DNA of 64,000 nt. Origin: Archangium lipolyticum. GTDB lineage: Bacteria; Myxococcota; Myxococcia; Myxococcales; Myxococcaceae. A program made the translations under genes and the position numbers. The stretch spans positions 62,001 to 126,000 of the forward strand of contig NZ_JANKBZ010000024.1 in NCBI RefSeq assembly GCF_024623785.1, read 5' to 3'. Below are positions 25,715-35,727 of this stretch, piece after piece (position 1 is the first letter of the stretch; every line of letters starts with the position of its first letter). Below the pieces are notes generated by a model. That model saw nothing but the letters and a program-made list of their open reading frames with translations. It was not told the origin of the DNA and did no database searches.

Positions 25715-27034
25715 ATGATCGTGAGAAAGTTGGGCTGTCTGGTTGGATTGTCGACCGTTGCACTTCTGGCGTGTGGCACCACATCGGAGTTGGACGCGGA
25801 CTTCGCGCCCACCCAGGTCGAGGGGGCGGTGTTGCCCGTCATGGCTCCGCCGGGCTCGAGCGCCTGGAGCTACAGCGAACCGCGGCTGGAATACCGGGGC
25901 AATCGCCGGGGCTCGGCGGTGGCGGTCGATCGCCAGGGCAATTCCTATGTCCTGGCCGCCTTCGACCCGGGGGAGGACTTCAAGATTTCGCTCCTGTCTT
26001 TCGATCCCTCGGGGCAACAGCGGTGGCGGCGCGACTTCCCGGCCAGGTTGGACGGCGAGTTCGACGTGACCACCGACCTCTGGGGGAACGTCCTCATCGC
26101 GGGCAGCGCGGACCCCTCGCTCGACCTGGGCGGCGGACCCCTGGGCACCCGGGCCTTCGTGGCGAAGTTCTCCTCCGCCGGGTCCCTCCTCTGGCAGAAG
26201 CCCCTGTGTGACAGCGCCACGGTGTCGGCGGTGACGACCGATGCCTACGGTTCCGTCTGGTTCGGCGGTTCCGTCACCAAGGGATGCAACATCGGCGGCG
26301 GCCCGCTCTGGGAGGTCAACGACAGGGCCCAGGGCTTCATCGCCAAGTTCGATGCGCTCGGCGAGTACGTCTTCTCGCGCGCCATTGGAGGGAAGGGCGA
26401 TCTGGTCGTCGTCAATGATCTCGCCGTCACGGCGGACAATGGCGTCGTGGTCGTGGGCGGCCGCTACGTCTTCTCCGAGTCGGAATACATCCGTCCCTTC
26501 ATCTCCAAGTTCGCCAGCAACGGTCCACACCGGTGGTTCCGGGAGTACCCGGAGGCCTATGGCGATTTCTGGGACGTGGACGTGGACCAGGACCAGATCG
26601 TCGTGGTGGGCACGTACTCGTTGGACTTCGTCTTCAAGGGGGTGAGCTACCCGGCGACCAGCATTTTTGGCACCGGGCTGGTGGTTACGTACACCAGCGC
26701 GGGGAGCGAGACGTGGCTGCGGCGCCTGGGAGGCTGGGTCTATTCAGTGAGCGCCCGGGCGGGACAGGTGGCGGTGCTCGCGTCGGTGGGCTCCCGCGAC
26801 CAACCCCTGCCCTTCCCCGAGCAGGTCGACGTGAGCGGCAATAGCGGAGTGCTGGGCCTCTATCAGGCCAACGGGACGCCGATCCGGGCGCGGGGAATCG
26901 GGCGCTACCACCAGTCGGGCTGGGACGTGGCCCTGAGCCCCATCGGTGTCGCCACCGTGACGGGGAACGAGGACAACGTGCCGGACCCCACCGGGTCTAC
27001 GGCCACCTTGAACGTCTTCGGCCTCGTTCCCTAG
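25715..27034 (+). CDS. Lipoprotein with beta-propeller-type repeats
   Basis: A 439-residue protein. The ATG at 25715 (MIVRKLGC) follows a GAGGGGG stretch and opens a signal peptide ending in A-L-L-A-C. The mature part is a series of strands with recurring A-V-x-x-x-G-x-(S/V)-(Y/W)-(V/F) and G-x-F-(I/V)-A-K-F motifs, typical of SBBP-like propellers common in myxobacterial secreted proteins. No enzymatic motif is visible. It is flanked by a divergent penicillin-binding protein gene, and its TAG overlaps the convergent LysR gene stop by 4 bases. Function unknown. Confidence 0.8.
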   Translation: MIVRKLGCLVGLSTVALLACGTTSELDADFAPTQVEGAVLPVMAPPGSSAWSYSEPRLEYRGNRRGSAVAVDRQGNSYVLAAFDPGEDFKISLLSFDPSGQQRWRRDFPARLDGEFDVTTDLWGNVLIAGSADPSLDLGGGPLGTRAFVAKFSSAGSLLWQKPLCDSATVSAVTTDAYGSVWFGGSVTKGCNIGGGPLWEVNDRAQGFIAKFDALGEYVFSRAIGGKGDLVVVNDLAVTADNGVVVVGGRYVFSESEYIRPFISKFASNGPHRWFREYPEAYGDFWDVDVDQDQIVVVGTYSLDFVFKGVSYPATSIFGTGLVVTYTSAGSETWLRRLGGWVYSVSARAGQVAVLASVGSRDQPLPFPEQVDVSGNSGVLGLYQANGTPIRARGIGRYHQSGWDVALSPIGVATVTGNEDNVPDPTGSTATLNVFGLVP

Positions 27035-27957
27035 CGCGTGCGGAGCTGGCGGCGAGAACGGCTCGCGGGCTCGCGGAGATAGTCCTTCAGTCCGGCGGTG
27101 AGCGCAGCGAAGACGGTCCGATACCGGGCCGTCGTCCGCAGATCTTCATGCATGGCGACCCACATCTCGACGGTAGGCGCGAATGCCGCGGGCAGGATGC
27201 GGACGAGCTCCGAGCGATGGGCGAGCGGAACGTGACAGGCACCGATGCCACAACCCGCCCGGATGGCCGCGAGCTGAGCGAGGTCGTTGTCCGAGCGGAA
27301 CGTGAACTGCTCACGCGTGAGTGGCCGGCCTTCGAGCTGGAGCGTGCGCGTGTACGGAGCGCCGCGATCGAACCCGACCAGCGCGTGGCCCTCGAGCTCG
27401 GCCACCGACCGGGGCGCGGGCCGGCGCGCGAGGTAGGAGGGGTGTGCGAAGAGACCGAGCTCGACCGCGCCCACCCGCCTCGCCACGAGCGCGCCCTGGC
27501 TCGGCCGAACCAGCCGGACGGCGATGTCGGCCTCGCGCCGGAGGAGGTCATCGCTCCGGTTGGAGACGGCCACCTCCACGACGATCCGCGGGTGGTCTGC
27601 CTGCAAGCGGGCCAGGGTGGGCGCGACCACCTCGGCGGCGAACACCTCGCTCACGGTGAGCCGCACCGTGCCGGCGTTCTCCTTCAGCGAGCCCGACGCG
27701 GTCCGGAACAGGGCGTCGGCCGCGGCGGCGAGTGACTCGGCCTCGGGGCGGAGCGCTTCGGCGGCCAGGGTCGGTGTGAGTCCATCGGGTGACCGGGTGA
27801 AGAGGGCCACCCCCAGTGCGCTCTCGAGCAACGCGATATGCCGGCCGAGCGTGGGTTGGCTGAGCCCCAGCGCCCTGGCGGCGGCCGAGAGCGAGCCCTC
27901 CCGCAGCACGGCGACGAACGAGCGGTAGAGGGACCAATCAGGAGACGTGGAGGCCAT
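27031..27957 (-). CDS. LysR-family transcriptional regulator
   Basis: A 308-residue regulator with an N-terminal winged helix-turn-helix (S-L-S-A-A-A-R-A-L-G-L-S-Q-P-T-L-G-R-H-I, residues about 22-41) and a periplasmic-binding-like effector domain from about 90. Divergent from the epoxide hydrolase gene with a 71-base spacer, the standard LysR arrangement, so it probably controls that gene and itself. A 16-base palindrome overlaps its start codon. Effector unknown. Confidence 0.92.
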   Translation of the reverse strand: MASTSPDWSLYRSFVAVLREGSLSAAARALGLSQPTLGRHIALLESALGVALFTRSPDGLTPTLAAEALRPEAESLAAAADALFRTASGSLKENAGTVRLTVSEVFAAEVVAPTLARLQADHPRIVVEVAVSNRSDDLLRREADIAVRLVRPSQGALVARRVGAVELGLFAHPSYLARRPAPRSVAELEGHALVGFDRGAPYTRTLQLEGRPLTREQFTFRSDNDLAQLAAIRAGCGIGACHVPLAHRSELVRILPAAFAPTVEMWVAMHEDLRTTARYRTVFAALTAGLKDYLREPASRSRRQLRTR

Positions 27958-27970
27958 TCAAATGTGAATG
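27955..27970. promoter_or_regulatory. Palindrome over the LysR start codon
   Basis: CATTCA (27955-27960) and TGAATG (27965-27970) form a perfect 6-base inverted repeat around AATG. The left arm contains the LysR start codon on the minus strand. Inside it TTCA-N4-TGAA is compact compared with the usual T-N11-A LysR box. The position fits auto-repression; the binding protein is inferred. Confidence 0.45.
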
Positions 27971-28028
27971 GCAGACCTTCGACATCGTGCCAATCCCCAG
28001 GAGCCGCGAGTGGCGTACTCCTCCCGGA

Positions 28029-29165
28029 ATGAAAATGACGAAGCTCGACTCCCAGCCCTACACCGTGGCGGTCCCCGATGCGGTACTCGACGACCTGCGG
28101 GCCCGGCTGGAGCGAACCCGTATGACGGATTCACTCGAGGGTGTCGGCTGGGATTGGGGAATGGACCCCGGCGCGTTGCGCACCCTGCTCGACCATTGGC
28201 ACGGCTTCGACTGGCGCGCGGCCGAAGTGGCCATCAACGTGGTGCCCGCGTTCCGAGCCGAGCTCGACGGCTTCGGCCTGCACTTCATCCATGTGCGCGG
28301 CGAGGGTGAGCGCCGGCTGCCCATCATCCTCACCAACGGCTGGCCGAGCTGCTTCACCGAGCTCCTACCGCTCGTGCCGCTGCTGACGCGGGAGGAAGAA
28401 GGCCTGTCCTTCGACGTCGTCATCCCGTCGCTGCCCGGTTACGGATTCTCCGACCGGCCCCGCGTGCCCGGCATGAACATCACGAGGATTGCCGGGTTGT
28501 GGGCGAAGCTGATGGCGGGGCTGGGGTATGACCGCTTCCTGGCCCATGGCAGCGACATGGGCGCGGGGGTCGTCGAGCGGCTGCGCGCCAACCACGCCGG
28601 GCATCTGCTCGGCGTCCACATGGTGAACGTCAACTGGTTCTATCCGCCGCCGGACGGCCTCTCGTCCGAGGAGAAGGATTACCTCCAGCGCGCCCGGCAA
28701 TGGCAGATGCGGGAAGGCGCCTATTCGATGCTCCACGGAAGCAAGCCGCAGACGATCGCGGTGGGTCTCAACGATTCGCCCGCCGGACTCGCGGCGTGGA
28801 TCGGCGAGAAGTTCCGCGGCTGGAGCGACGGCGGCGGCCGGCTCGATGGGGCCGTTTCACTCGATGCGCTGTGCACCGTCCTCACCATCTACTGGGTGAC
28901 CGGGACGATCGGCTCCTCGCAGCGGCTCTATCGCGAGGCCTTCTCCGACGCGGGGGTGATGTCGCCGCCGCCGAAGCAGGGCGTGCCGGTGGGCGTCGCC
29001 ATCTTCCCGAAGGACATCCTGCCGGCACCGCGCGCCTGGGGAGAACACTGGCTCGACATCCAGCGCTGGACCGAGCTGCCGAGGGGCGGTCACTTCCCGG
29101 GTTTCGAGACGCCCGAGCTGCTCGCCGAGGACATCCGCGGGTTCGCCCGGGAACTCGGCGCCTGA
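28029..29165 (+). CDS. Epoxide hydrolase family alpha/beta hydrolase
   Basis: A 378-residue protein from ATG 28029. The N-terminal epoxide-hydrolase cap (Y-T-V-A-V-P-D-A-V-L-D-D-L-R-x-R-L) precedes an alpha/beta fold with oxyanion motif N-G-W-P-S-C (about 103), nucleophile Asp in H-G-S-D-M-G (about 174) and a C-terminal His in R-G-G-H-F-P (about 358), consistent with the cytosolic epoxide hydrolase mechanism. The oxyanion motif is usually H-G-W-P-G-S, so the first residue differs. Physiological substrate unknown. Divergently paired with the LysR gene. Confidence 0.88.
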   Translation: MKMTKLDSQPYTVAVPDAVLDDLRARLERTRMTDSLEGVGWDWGMDPGALRTLLDHWHGFDWRAAEVAINVVPAFRAELDGFGLHFIHVRGEGERRLPIILTNGWPSCFTELLPLVPLLTREEEGLSFDVVIPSLPGYGFSDRPRVPGMNITRIAGLWAKLMAGLGYDRFLAHGSDMGAGVVERLRANHAGHLLGVHMVNVNWFYPPPDGLSSEEKDYLQRARQWQMREGAYSMLHGSKPQTIAVGLNDSPAGLAAWIGEKFRGWSDGGGRLDGAVSLDALCTVLTIYWVTGTIGSSQRLYREAFSDAGVMSPPPKQGVPVGVAIFPKDILPAPRAWGEHWLDIQRWTELPRGGHFPGFETPELLAEDIRGFARELGA

Positions 29166-29176
29166 CCGCTGCCCAT

Positions 29177-29211
29177 TGCACGAATGTTCAACCGCATTTG
29201 ACATTCGTGCA
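29177..29211. terminator. Hairpin after the epoxide hydrolase gene
   Basis: TGCACGAATGT (29177-29187) and ACATTCGTGCA (29201-29211) form a perfect 11-base stem with a 13-base loop, 12 bases after the stop codon. There is no T-run on either side, so it is not a classical intrinsic terminator; it could stabilise the mRNA end or be a protein-binding palindrome. Confidence 0.5.
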
Positions 29212-29303
29212 TGCAGGTCGTTCGCGTGGAACGAGACAGGTTGTCCCCACTCCTTGGAAGTGGGAGCCCCGACCGCTGGACCTGGGAGTGACGGGCCCCG
29301 CGG

Positions 29304-31082
29304 CTACTCCAGCGACGCTCCGGTGTCCCCCGGCATCAGAGCCTGACGCGCGAGCGACACCGGCAACCCCAGCCGCAGGAACCGGTCGTGGAAATCCCGC
29401 AGCGAGAACGTCTGCCCGCGTGCCTCCAGGTAACGCTTGTAGTCCTCGCGCAGCTTCAAGATCTGCATCCGCCCCAGCGCGTAATACAAATACGTCGGGT
29501 TGAACGTACCGCGCTGCACCTCGCGCAGCGCCGGGAAGGGCTCGAAGTAGGCGATCTCCGCGTACCGCTTCGCCGCCCCCTCCACAGACTCACCAAAGGC
29601 ATGCATCGCCAGGCCCGCGTGCCACCGCGCATGCCGCTGCAACGCCCGCCGCAGCTGCCCCAGCCGCACCGACGGGTCTCCCCCGCCGAAGCCCTCGTCC
29701 ACCATCATCTGCTCCACGTAGTGCGCCCAGCCCTCCACCAGCGACGCGGTCGTGAACACCTTGCGCACCTCGGTGGGAATCTGGGCCTCGTACAACAGCT
29801 GCACGAAGTGGCCCGGGACGGCCTCGTGCACCGTGATGCCCAACAGCCCCGCGTGGTTGAAGTACGTCAGGTGCTGCGACTTCTGCTCCTCCGTCCACCC
29901 CGGCTCGACGTTGGTGATGTTGTAGAAGGCCTCCGTCGCCCGCGTCTCGAACGGCCCCGGCGTGTCCATCGACGCGAAGCCGATCCGCGAGTACGCCGGC
30001 GTCTCGCGCACCGTCGGCAGCCGCTCCGAGGGCAGCGTCAACAGGCCCCGCTCCTTCACGAAGCGCTGGCACTCCTCCAACTGCTTGCGCGCCGTGGGAA
30101 TCAGCTCCTCGGCCGAGGGATGGTCGTGTACCAGTGCGTCCATCACCACCCCGGGCGGCTTCGACGCGTCCACCCGTGCCGCCTCCGCCGCCACCTTCGA
30201 CTGGTACTCGCGAATGGCGCGCTCGTTGATGTCACGCAGCTGCTCGACCGTCAGCGCCACGTGCTCCTCCAGCGCGAGCTTCTTCTCGAAGAGCCCCGGC
30301 CCCAGCCGGAAGTCCCCCTTCGCCTTCGGCAGCAGTTCCTTCTCCTGCCACCGCACGAAGCCCTCCACCTCGGCCGTGGCCCGCGCCAGCGCGGCGGAGA
30401 ACGTCCGCCGCAGCGCCGCGTCCACCTTCCCCAGACCCTGGGCCTCCAGCGCCCGCGGCAGGTCCGTGCGCAGGAAGCCCACCGTGCCGCGCGTGTCGAG
30501 CAGGGCCTGCTCGGCCCACGGCCTCGGCACATCGCTCAGGTTCGCCTTCGCCGCCGCCACCACCGAGGCAATCCCCTCCATCCGGGCCAACATGCTCCGC
30601 AGCCGCTCCTCCACCGGGGCGAACTCGCGCTCCGACAACGACGAGAGGCCCATCGCGATGGTACGCGTGTAGAGCATCGGGTCACGCTGCCACTCGCGCG
30701 ACTCCTCCAGCGTCAGCAGCTCCGCGCGGATGGCGTTCTCCAGGATGCGCACGTCGAACACGGCATCCCCGGTGAGCGCCGCGCGGTCCAACCGCTCCAG
30801 CCGCGCCAGCCAGCCGTGCAGCTCCCCGGTCTGGCGCTGGATGGCCCCGGCCGACAGCTCCGGCATCCGCGCGTCGTAGGCGTGCAGGCCCAGGTGTGTC
30901 GAGCGGATCGGATGGGCCGCGTAGTACCAGTCGAGGTACTCGCGGGCGAAGCGGGTGTACTCGGCATCGGCGGGCGTGGAGGCCATGGCGGACGAGGAAA
31001 CCGCGGGCCCGGCCCCCGTGCGCGGAGCACACTCGGACACCAGGAGCAGGGCGGCACAGGACAGGAGGTAACGGAATCTCAC
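29304..31082 (-). CDS. DUF885-family metallopeptidase-like lipoprotein
   Basis: A 592-residue protein. The GTG at 31082 opens [10 protein letters not shown] with a lipobox V-S-E-C and has GGAGA 9 bases upstream; the frame continues upstream but overlaps the divergent gene region. The DUF885 signature H-E-A-V-P-G-H (about residue 420), an HExxxxH-type metal site, is followed by L-V-E-G-W-A-H-Y (about 450). Members are predicted zinc peptidases of the envelope, often annotated as putative carboxypeptidases. Specificity unknown. Divergent from the next lipoprotein gene with 93 bases between starts. Confidence 0.9.
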   Translation of the reverse strand: MRFRYLLSCAALLLVSECAPRTGAGPAVSSSAMASTPADAEYTRFAREYLDWYYAAHPIRSTHLGLHAYDARMPELSAGAIQRQTGELHGWLARLERLDRAALTGDAVFDVRILENAIRAELLTLEESREWQRDPMLYTRTIAMGLSSLSEREFAPVEERLRSMLARMEGIASVVAAAKANLSDVPRPWAEQALLDTRGTVGFLRTDLPRALEAQGLGKVDAALRRTFSAALARATAEVEGFVRWQEKELLPKAKGDFRLGPGLFEKKLALEEHVALTVEQLRDINERAIREYQSKVAAEAARVDASKPPGVVMDALVHDHPSAEELIPTARKQLEECQRFVKERGLLTLPSERLPTVRETPAYSRIGFASMDTPGPFETRATEAFYNITNVEPGWTEEQKSQHLTYFNHAGLLGITVHEAVPGHFVQLLYEAQIPTEVRKVFTTASLVEGWAHYVEQMMVDEGFGGGDPSVRLGQLRRALQRHARWHAGLAMHAFGESVEGAAKRYAEIAYFEPFPALREVQRGTFNPTYLYYALGRMQILKLREDYKRYLEARGQTFSLRDFHDRFLRLGLPVSLARQALMPGDTGASLE

Positions 31083-31175
31083 GGCCCGCAGTCTCCATTC
31101 CCGGTGCGCGGCGGGGAAGACCCATGCAGTGAAGTCTTGCGTACGAGACACATCTCCCATCAATTTCCCACCCTC

Positions 31176-32732
31176 ATGAACTTCCGCGCGCTGCTCACTT
31201 CCGCCCTCCTCCTGCCCGCCTGCGCGGCGCAGAGAGCCTCGACCGCCCCCACTCCCGAGACGACAGCGTCAACCGCCCCGTCCGCTCAGGGAGTCACCGC
31301 CGCGCCTCCGACCGGCCTTCAACGCGAGGCGGGGCCCATCGGCACGCCCCATCCCATCGTCCTCCAGACCGCCGCCACGGACGGGCGCTGGGTGGTCGCT
31401 TGCCAGGCACGCGAGGACACGGATGGGGACGGGAAGCTCGAGGTCCGTTACGGCCAGCACGGGGACACCCGCGGTGACGCACTCGCGCCCTATCTGTTCC
31501 TCGAACCGGGCGAAGGCGAGCGGCTCGACGACTTCCTCACCGCGGACCCCACCGACCGCTACCTCGTGGTGGTCCGCGGCGGTTCACTCCGGCTGCTCGA
31601 CACGTACACGCGCGCCGACACCGAGCTGGCCGCGCCGGGCACCTTCCCCGAGAGCAAGGCCCCGCGCTCGGCCCTGCCCGTCTCCTTCTCGCGGGATGGC
31701 AAGCACCTGCTCCTGGTGGTGCTGAGCGGACAGGACAAGAAGGCCACGGCCTTCCTCATCAACCTGGCGGATGGGAGCCGGCGGGAGGTGGGGCACGGCC
31801 CTGGAGTGCTGGGCGAGGCCTCGCTCGACCCCGAGGGCCGATGGGTGATGTTCGGTGTGCTCACGCAGGACACCAATGGCGATGGACAGCTGACGTGGCC
31901 CCAGCTGAAGACGTCACTCGCCCCCCGGGGCTGCCGGGGTCCCATCCTCTCGTATGGCCAGTACGGCTATACGGGAGACATGCCCTCCTATGTCTTCACC
32001 CGGGTGAGCGGTGGCCCGCTCGTGCCGTCGGACGACATGCTCCTGCCCGTGGGAGATTGGGGGCTCCGCCAGGGCGAGCAGGGCGCGCTGCTCGTCGAGG
32101 ACGCCTCGGGCCAGCGCACCGAGTGGGTGCCCGCGAGCTGCGGCGCCCGGATCATCCATGTGGACCTCGAGCATCAGCAGCTCCTGGTGACCTGCACCGC
32201 CCAGGGCAACGCGCTCGAGTTGCACGGCGCCCGGGTGCACCAGCCCCTCGGCCTGTCCGTCGAGCCGCCCTCCCAGCGCAACGGGCTCTCCGTGGAGCCC
32301 ACCCGTCTGTACCCTGTCACTCCCATGGCCCCGGCCCAGAACCAGAGCCTGGTGGATCTGGCGACGCGCACCGTGCACCCGGTGCCCATGCCGGGAGAGG
32401 TGCACTACACCGATGGAACCCGCGCCCTGGTGGTCCAGGCCGCCGAGACCGGCGCCCCCAAGAAGTTGTGGTTCCTGGATGTCGCCACCGGAGAGAAGCG
32501 GGAGCTGGGCCCCGTGGAGGGTTACGGAATCCAGGCCGCGGGGAACCTCGTCTCCATCCAGGGCGCGCTGGTGGACCTGAGCAAAGGACAGCTCCTCGGG
32601 AAGGTCGACGGCCGCCTCGAGGTGCTCGACACGCAGGGACGCACGCTGCGCACCGGAAGCCTGGGGGGGCGAGTGGCGCCGGTCGGGCCCCTCCAATGGA
32701 CGCCCGCGGTGCAACCGGGCGGGCAGCAGTAG
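31176..32732 (+). CDS. Lipoprotein of unknown function, propeller-like
   Basis: A 518-residue protein from ATG 31176, where a signal peptide ends in L-L-P-A-C. A Thr/Ala/Pro-rich linker leads to a beta-rich region with E-D-T-D-G-D-G-K-L and Q-D-T-N-G-D-G-Q-L motifs, which look like EF-hand-type calcium loops, and repeated strands such as Y-L-V-V-V-R-G-G-S-L-R-L-L-D of propeller type (WD40/TolB-like). No catalytic residues recognised. The 187 bases after it hold no gene that I can see. Confidence 0.8.
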   Translation: MNFRALLTSALLLPACAAQRASTAPTPETTASTAPSAQGVTAAPPTGLQREAGPIGTPHPIVLQTAATDGRWVVACQAREDTDGDGKLEVRYGQHGDTRGDALAPYLFLEPGEGERLDDFLTADPTDRYLVVVRGGSLRLLDTYTRADTELAAPGTFPESKAPRSALPVSFSRDGKHLLLVVLSGQDKKATAFLINLADGSRREVGHGPGVLGEASLDPEGRWVMFGVLTQDTNGDGQLTWPQLKTSLAPRGCRGPILSYGQYGYTGDMPSYVFTRVSGGPLVPSDDMLLPVGDWGLRQGEQGALLVEDASGQRTEWVPASCGARIIHVDLEHQQLLVTCTAQGNALELHGARVHQPLGLSVEPPSQRNGLSVEPTRLYPVTPMAPAQNQSLVDLATRTVHPVPMPGEVHYTDGTRALVVQAAETGAPKKLWFLDVATGEKRELGPVEGYGIQAAGNLVSIQGALVDLSKGQLLGKVDGRLEVLDTQGRTLRTGSLGGRVAPVGPLQWTPAVQPGGQQ

Positions 32733-32919
32733 ACGGGCCGCGGTGCATGTCCGCGGCCCCGTGGCGTCCAAGCCCATGAATGCCATCTTCAACGTCCAGC
32801 CCGAGCCCATGCGCGAGGAACGTGCGGGAAAGGCCCCACTGGGCTAAGGGTGGGCCCGCTGTCCAGCCCGAGCTCCGTGCATTCCCCCGAGGCCCGCTCG
32901 CTGGAGGAGGTACCGAGAG

Positions 32920-35619
32920 ATGTCCGAACAGCAGCCGAAGAAGAAGCGCTGGCCCTATGTCCTGGGCGGCATCGTCCTGTTCCTGGTGTTGGTCGTGGCC
33001 GTCGCCCTGTGGCGGCTCGACGCCTTCCTGCTCCAGACCGCCCGCACGGAGGCCGCGAAGTACTCGCAGCAGCTCGGCCGGCCCGTGACGATTGGAGACA
33101 TCTCCACCAAGCTCGTCCCCTATCTGGGCGTGAAGGTGGAGGACGTGGGGGTGGGCGCCGCCGAGGGTGAGCAGGTGCCCCTCGCGGAGCTGAAGCGGGT
33201 GGACGTGAGCGTGGCGCTCTGGCCCGCCCTCACCTCGCGCGGCAAGGACATCCAGGTGAAGAACGCCGAGGTGAACGGCCTCACCGTCAACGTCGTCCGG
33301 CTGCCGGACGGCACCACCAACGTCTCCCGGTTGCAGGAGAAGCTCGCCCAACAGCAACCCCAGGAAGAGGAGCCTCCCGCCGAGGAGAAGCCGACGGACC
33401 TGTCGGGCGTGCGCGTGGACCGGGCGGCGCTCACCGACGCCATCATCCGCTTCATCGACCAGAGCGGCGGGGCCCAGGCACGCGAGCTGGCCATCTCCGA
33501 CCTCGACATCGAGGTGAAGGACCTGCGCGCGGGCCAGCCCCTGGAGGTGGCGCTCCACGCCGCGGTGCTGGCGCAGCAGCAGAACCTGCACGTGACGGTG
33601 AAGACGGCGCCGCTGCCGGCCTCGCTCATCCCGGTGCCCGAGCGCGTGGTGTTGAAGGCCGAGCCCATCGACCTCTCCCCGCTGGGGCCCTTCCTCGGGC
33701 CGGACGTGGGGCTGCAGGCGGGCAAGGTGCAGGCGGACTGGACGGCGGATCTGGGCGCGGCGGTGCCCGGCGGCAACGGGCCCACGAACCTCAAGGGCGG
33801 GCTGCGCGCGGAGGGCCTGCGCTTCGCGGGAGCCGAGGGCGGCAAGGCGCTCGACGTGGTGCTGGACACGGACGTGACGGGCGACATGAAGACGGGTGAC
33901 CTCACGCTCCAGAAGCTGCTGATGGAGCTCGGCCCGGCGCGCCTCACCGGCAAGGGACAGGTGAAGGGACTGCTCACCGAGACGCCCGCGATGCAGGACT
34001 TCGAGCTGGTGGGGCAGAACCTGGACCCCGCGGTGCTGGCCGAGTACTACCCGCCGCTGCGCAAGCAGCTGGCCAACCAGGTGGCGGGCCCCATCGGGCT
34101 GGTGGTGAGGGGCGGAGGCACGCAGCAGTCGCAGGCGCTGACGGCGGAGGTGGACCTGACGCCGGTGCGGCTGCGCATCCCCGAGCAGCTCTCCAAGGAG
34201 GCGGGCACGCCCATGCGGCTGACGGCGCGGCTCACGGGCGCGGCGGCCAGCGGGGGCGCGCTGCGCTTCGACGCGAAGGCGGACCTGGCGGGCGTGGACA
34301 TGCGGCCGGGGCTGCTGCTGGACAAGCGCCCCGGGCAGACGTTCACGGTGGACACTGCGGGCACGTACCAGCCGGAGAGTGGCAAGAGGCCGATGAAGGT
34401 GGACCTGAGCCGGCTGAACGTGGCGCTGCTGGACTCGACGCTGGCGGGGACGGCGTCGGTGGCGCTGGCGGGCCAGGGCGCGAAGCAGACGACGACGTTC
34501 GCCCTGGCGCTCAAGAGCCCCCGGCTGAACGCGGACGAGCTGTTGATGACGGACGAGGAGATCGCCTCCGTGACCGGCGGCGCGCCCGTGGAGGAGGAAG
34601 GGCCGGAGGATCCCAAGCGCTTCAACGGCATGCGCGGGGACATGCTCTTCGAGATTGGCGCGCTGCGGATGAACGAGATGGACCTGTCCAACATGGTGGC
34701 CGAGCTGAAGATGGTGGACGACCTCATCACGGTGGAGCGGTTCACCACGGGCATCTACGGCGGCACGGTGTCGGCGGGAGGGAGCTCGGTGCGGCTGGGG
34801 CCCGAGCCGGCGCAGCGGCCCTTCGAGCTGAAGGCGGAGGTGCGGGGCATGGACGTGGCGCAGGCGATGTCCAAGCGGGTGCCCAAGAAGGTGCTGGACG
34901 GGAAGTTCGACGGCCAGCTGAACCTGACGGGCGTGGGCTACGAGATGGAGAGCCTGAAGCAGCGGCTCGGCGGAGCCATCCAGGGCAACCTGCTGGGCGG
35001 GGCGTTCTCCGGAATAGACATCCCGGCGGCGGTGTCCGGGCCGTTGGTGAAGGCACTGCCCTTCGCGGGCAAGGTGCTGACGGACGAGGGCGTGACGCAG
35101 CTCGCGGAGCAGCTGCCGTTCGGGGTGACCATCAAGAACGGCGTGGCGCAGCTGTCCAAGCCGATCACCTGGACGCGGCCGGACGTGGCGATGAGCTTCG
35201 ATGGAGGCATCGGGCTGGACGGGACGCTGGACCTGGCGGGGACGGTGAACCTCGGGCCGCCGCTGGTGCAGCGGATGACGCTGGGCAAGGCGGTGCCGAC
35301 CGAGCCGCTGCCGGTGGCGGTGAAGCTGACGGGCAAGGCGTGGAGCCCGCAGGTGACGGGGCTGGACGTGAAGCCGGCGGTGACGGCGATCGCGAAGATG
35401 GCGGCGGCGACCGCGGCGACGGAGCTGCTGGGTGAGAAGGGCAAGACGGTGGGGAAGGTCATCACCGGGGGCGCGGACGCGGCGAAGGAAGCGGCACGCG
35501 CCGAGGCGGAAAAACGTCAGCGTGAGGCGGAGGAGCGGGCCCGGCAGGAAGCGGAGGCCGCACGCAAGAGGGCCGAGGAGGAAGCGAAGAAGCGCCTCAA
35601 GGGCATCTTCAAGAAGTAA
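32920..35619 (+). CDS. AsmA-family protein
   Basis: An 899-residue protein with a short basic N-terminus, one transmembrane helix (about 12-32), and a long periplasmic part. The AsmA N-terminal domain (L-G-R-P-V-T-I-G-D-I-S-T-K-L-V-P-Y-L-G, about 50-70) is followed by extended repeating beta structure of the bridge-like lipid-transfer type, then an AsmA C-terminal domain with L-N-L-T-G-x-G near 670. The last 60 residues are a highly charged Glu/Arg/Ala coiled coil (R-Q-R-E-A-E-E-R-A-R). AsmA proteins act in phospholipid transport or outer-membrane biogenesis. Start has GGAGGAGG upstream. Stands alone. Confidence 0.9.
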   Translation: MSEQQPKKKRWPYVLGGIVLFLVLVVAVALWRLDAFLLQTARTEAAKYSQQLGRPVTIGDISTKLVPYLGVKVEDVGVGAAEGEQVPLAELKRVDVSVALWPALTSRGKDIQVKNAEVNGLTVNVVRLPDGTTNVSRLQEKLAQQQPQEEEPPAEEKPTDLSGVRVDRAALTDAIIRFIDQSGGAQARELAISDLDIEVKDLRAGQPLEVALHAAVLAQQQNLHVTVKTAPLPASLIPVPERVVLKAEPIDLSPLGPFLGPDVGLQAGKVQADWTADLGAAVPGGNGPTNLKGGLRAEGLRFAGAEGGKALDVVLDTDVTGDMKTGDLTLQKLLMELGPARLTGKGQVKGLLTETPAMQDFELVGQNLDPAVLAEYYPPLRKQLANQVAGPIGLVVRGGGTQQSQALTAEVDLTPVRLRIPEQLSKEAGTPMRLTARLTGAAASGGALRFDAKADLAGVDMRPGLLLDKRPGQTFTVDTAGTYQPESGKRPMKVDLSRLNVALLDSTLAGTASVALAGQGAKQTTTFALALKSPRLNADELLMTDEEIASVTGGAPVEEEGPEDPKRFNGMRGDMLFEIGALRMNEMDLSNMVAELKMVDDLITVERFTTGIYGGTVSAGGSSVRLGPEPAQRPFELKAEVRGMDVAQAMSKRVPKKVLDGKFDGQLNLTGVGYEMESLKQRLGGAIQGNLLGGAFSGIDIPAAVSGPLVKALPFAGKVLTDEGVTQLAEQLPFGVTIKNGVAQLSKPITWTRPDVAMSFDGGIGLDGTLDLAGTVNLGPPLVQRMTLGKAVPTEPLPVAVKLTGKAWSPQVTGLDVKPAVTAIAKMAAATAATELLGEKGKTVGKVITGGADAAKEAARAEAEKRQREAEERARQEAEAARKRAEEEAKKRLKGIFKK

Positions 35620-35654
35620 CTCCTCGAGAAACAACTCCCCAACAAACAACTCCT

Positions 35655-35710
35655 CCCTCTCCCTCCGGGAGAGGGTCGGGGTGAGGGTACGCGTTCCCGT
35701 GCCCTCACCC
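35655..35710. repeat. CCCTCTCCC palindromic element plus second hairpin, copy 1
   Basis: At 35655-35687 lies a 33-base copy of the window's dispersed element, whose centre CTCTCCC-TCC-GGGAGAG folds on itself. Its right part GGGTGAGGG (35679-35687) also pairs with CCCTCACCC at 35702-35710 across a 14-base loop. It sits between the AsmA stop and the convergent gene, so it could act as a bidirectional transcript end. Confidence 0.75.
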
Positions 35711-35727
35711 GAGCCCCCGGCCGCGCC

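Noticed and set aside
20558-27034. Four-base overlaps of convergent stop codons at 20558-20561 and 27031-27034
   Set aside because: They are real (TTAG and CTAG) but are a common product of gene packing in dense genomes; no special function is supported.
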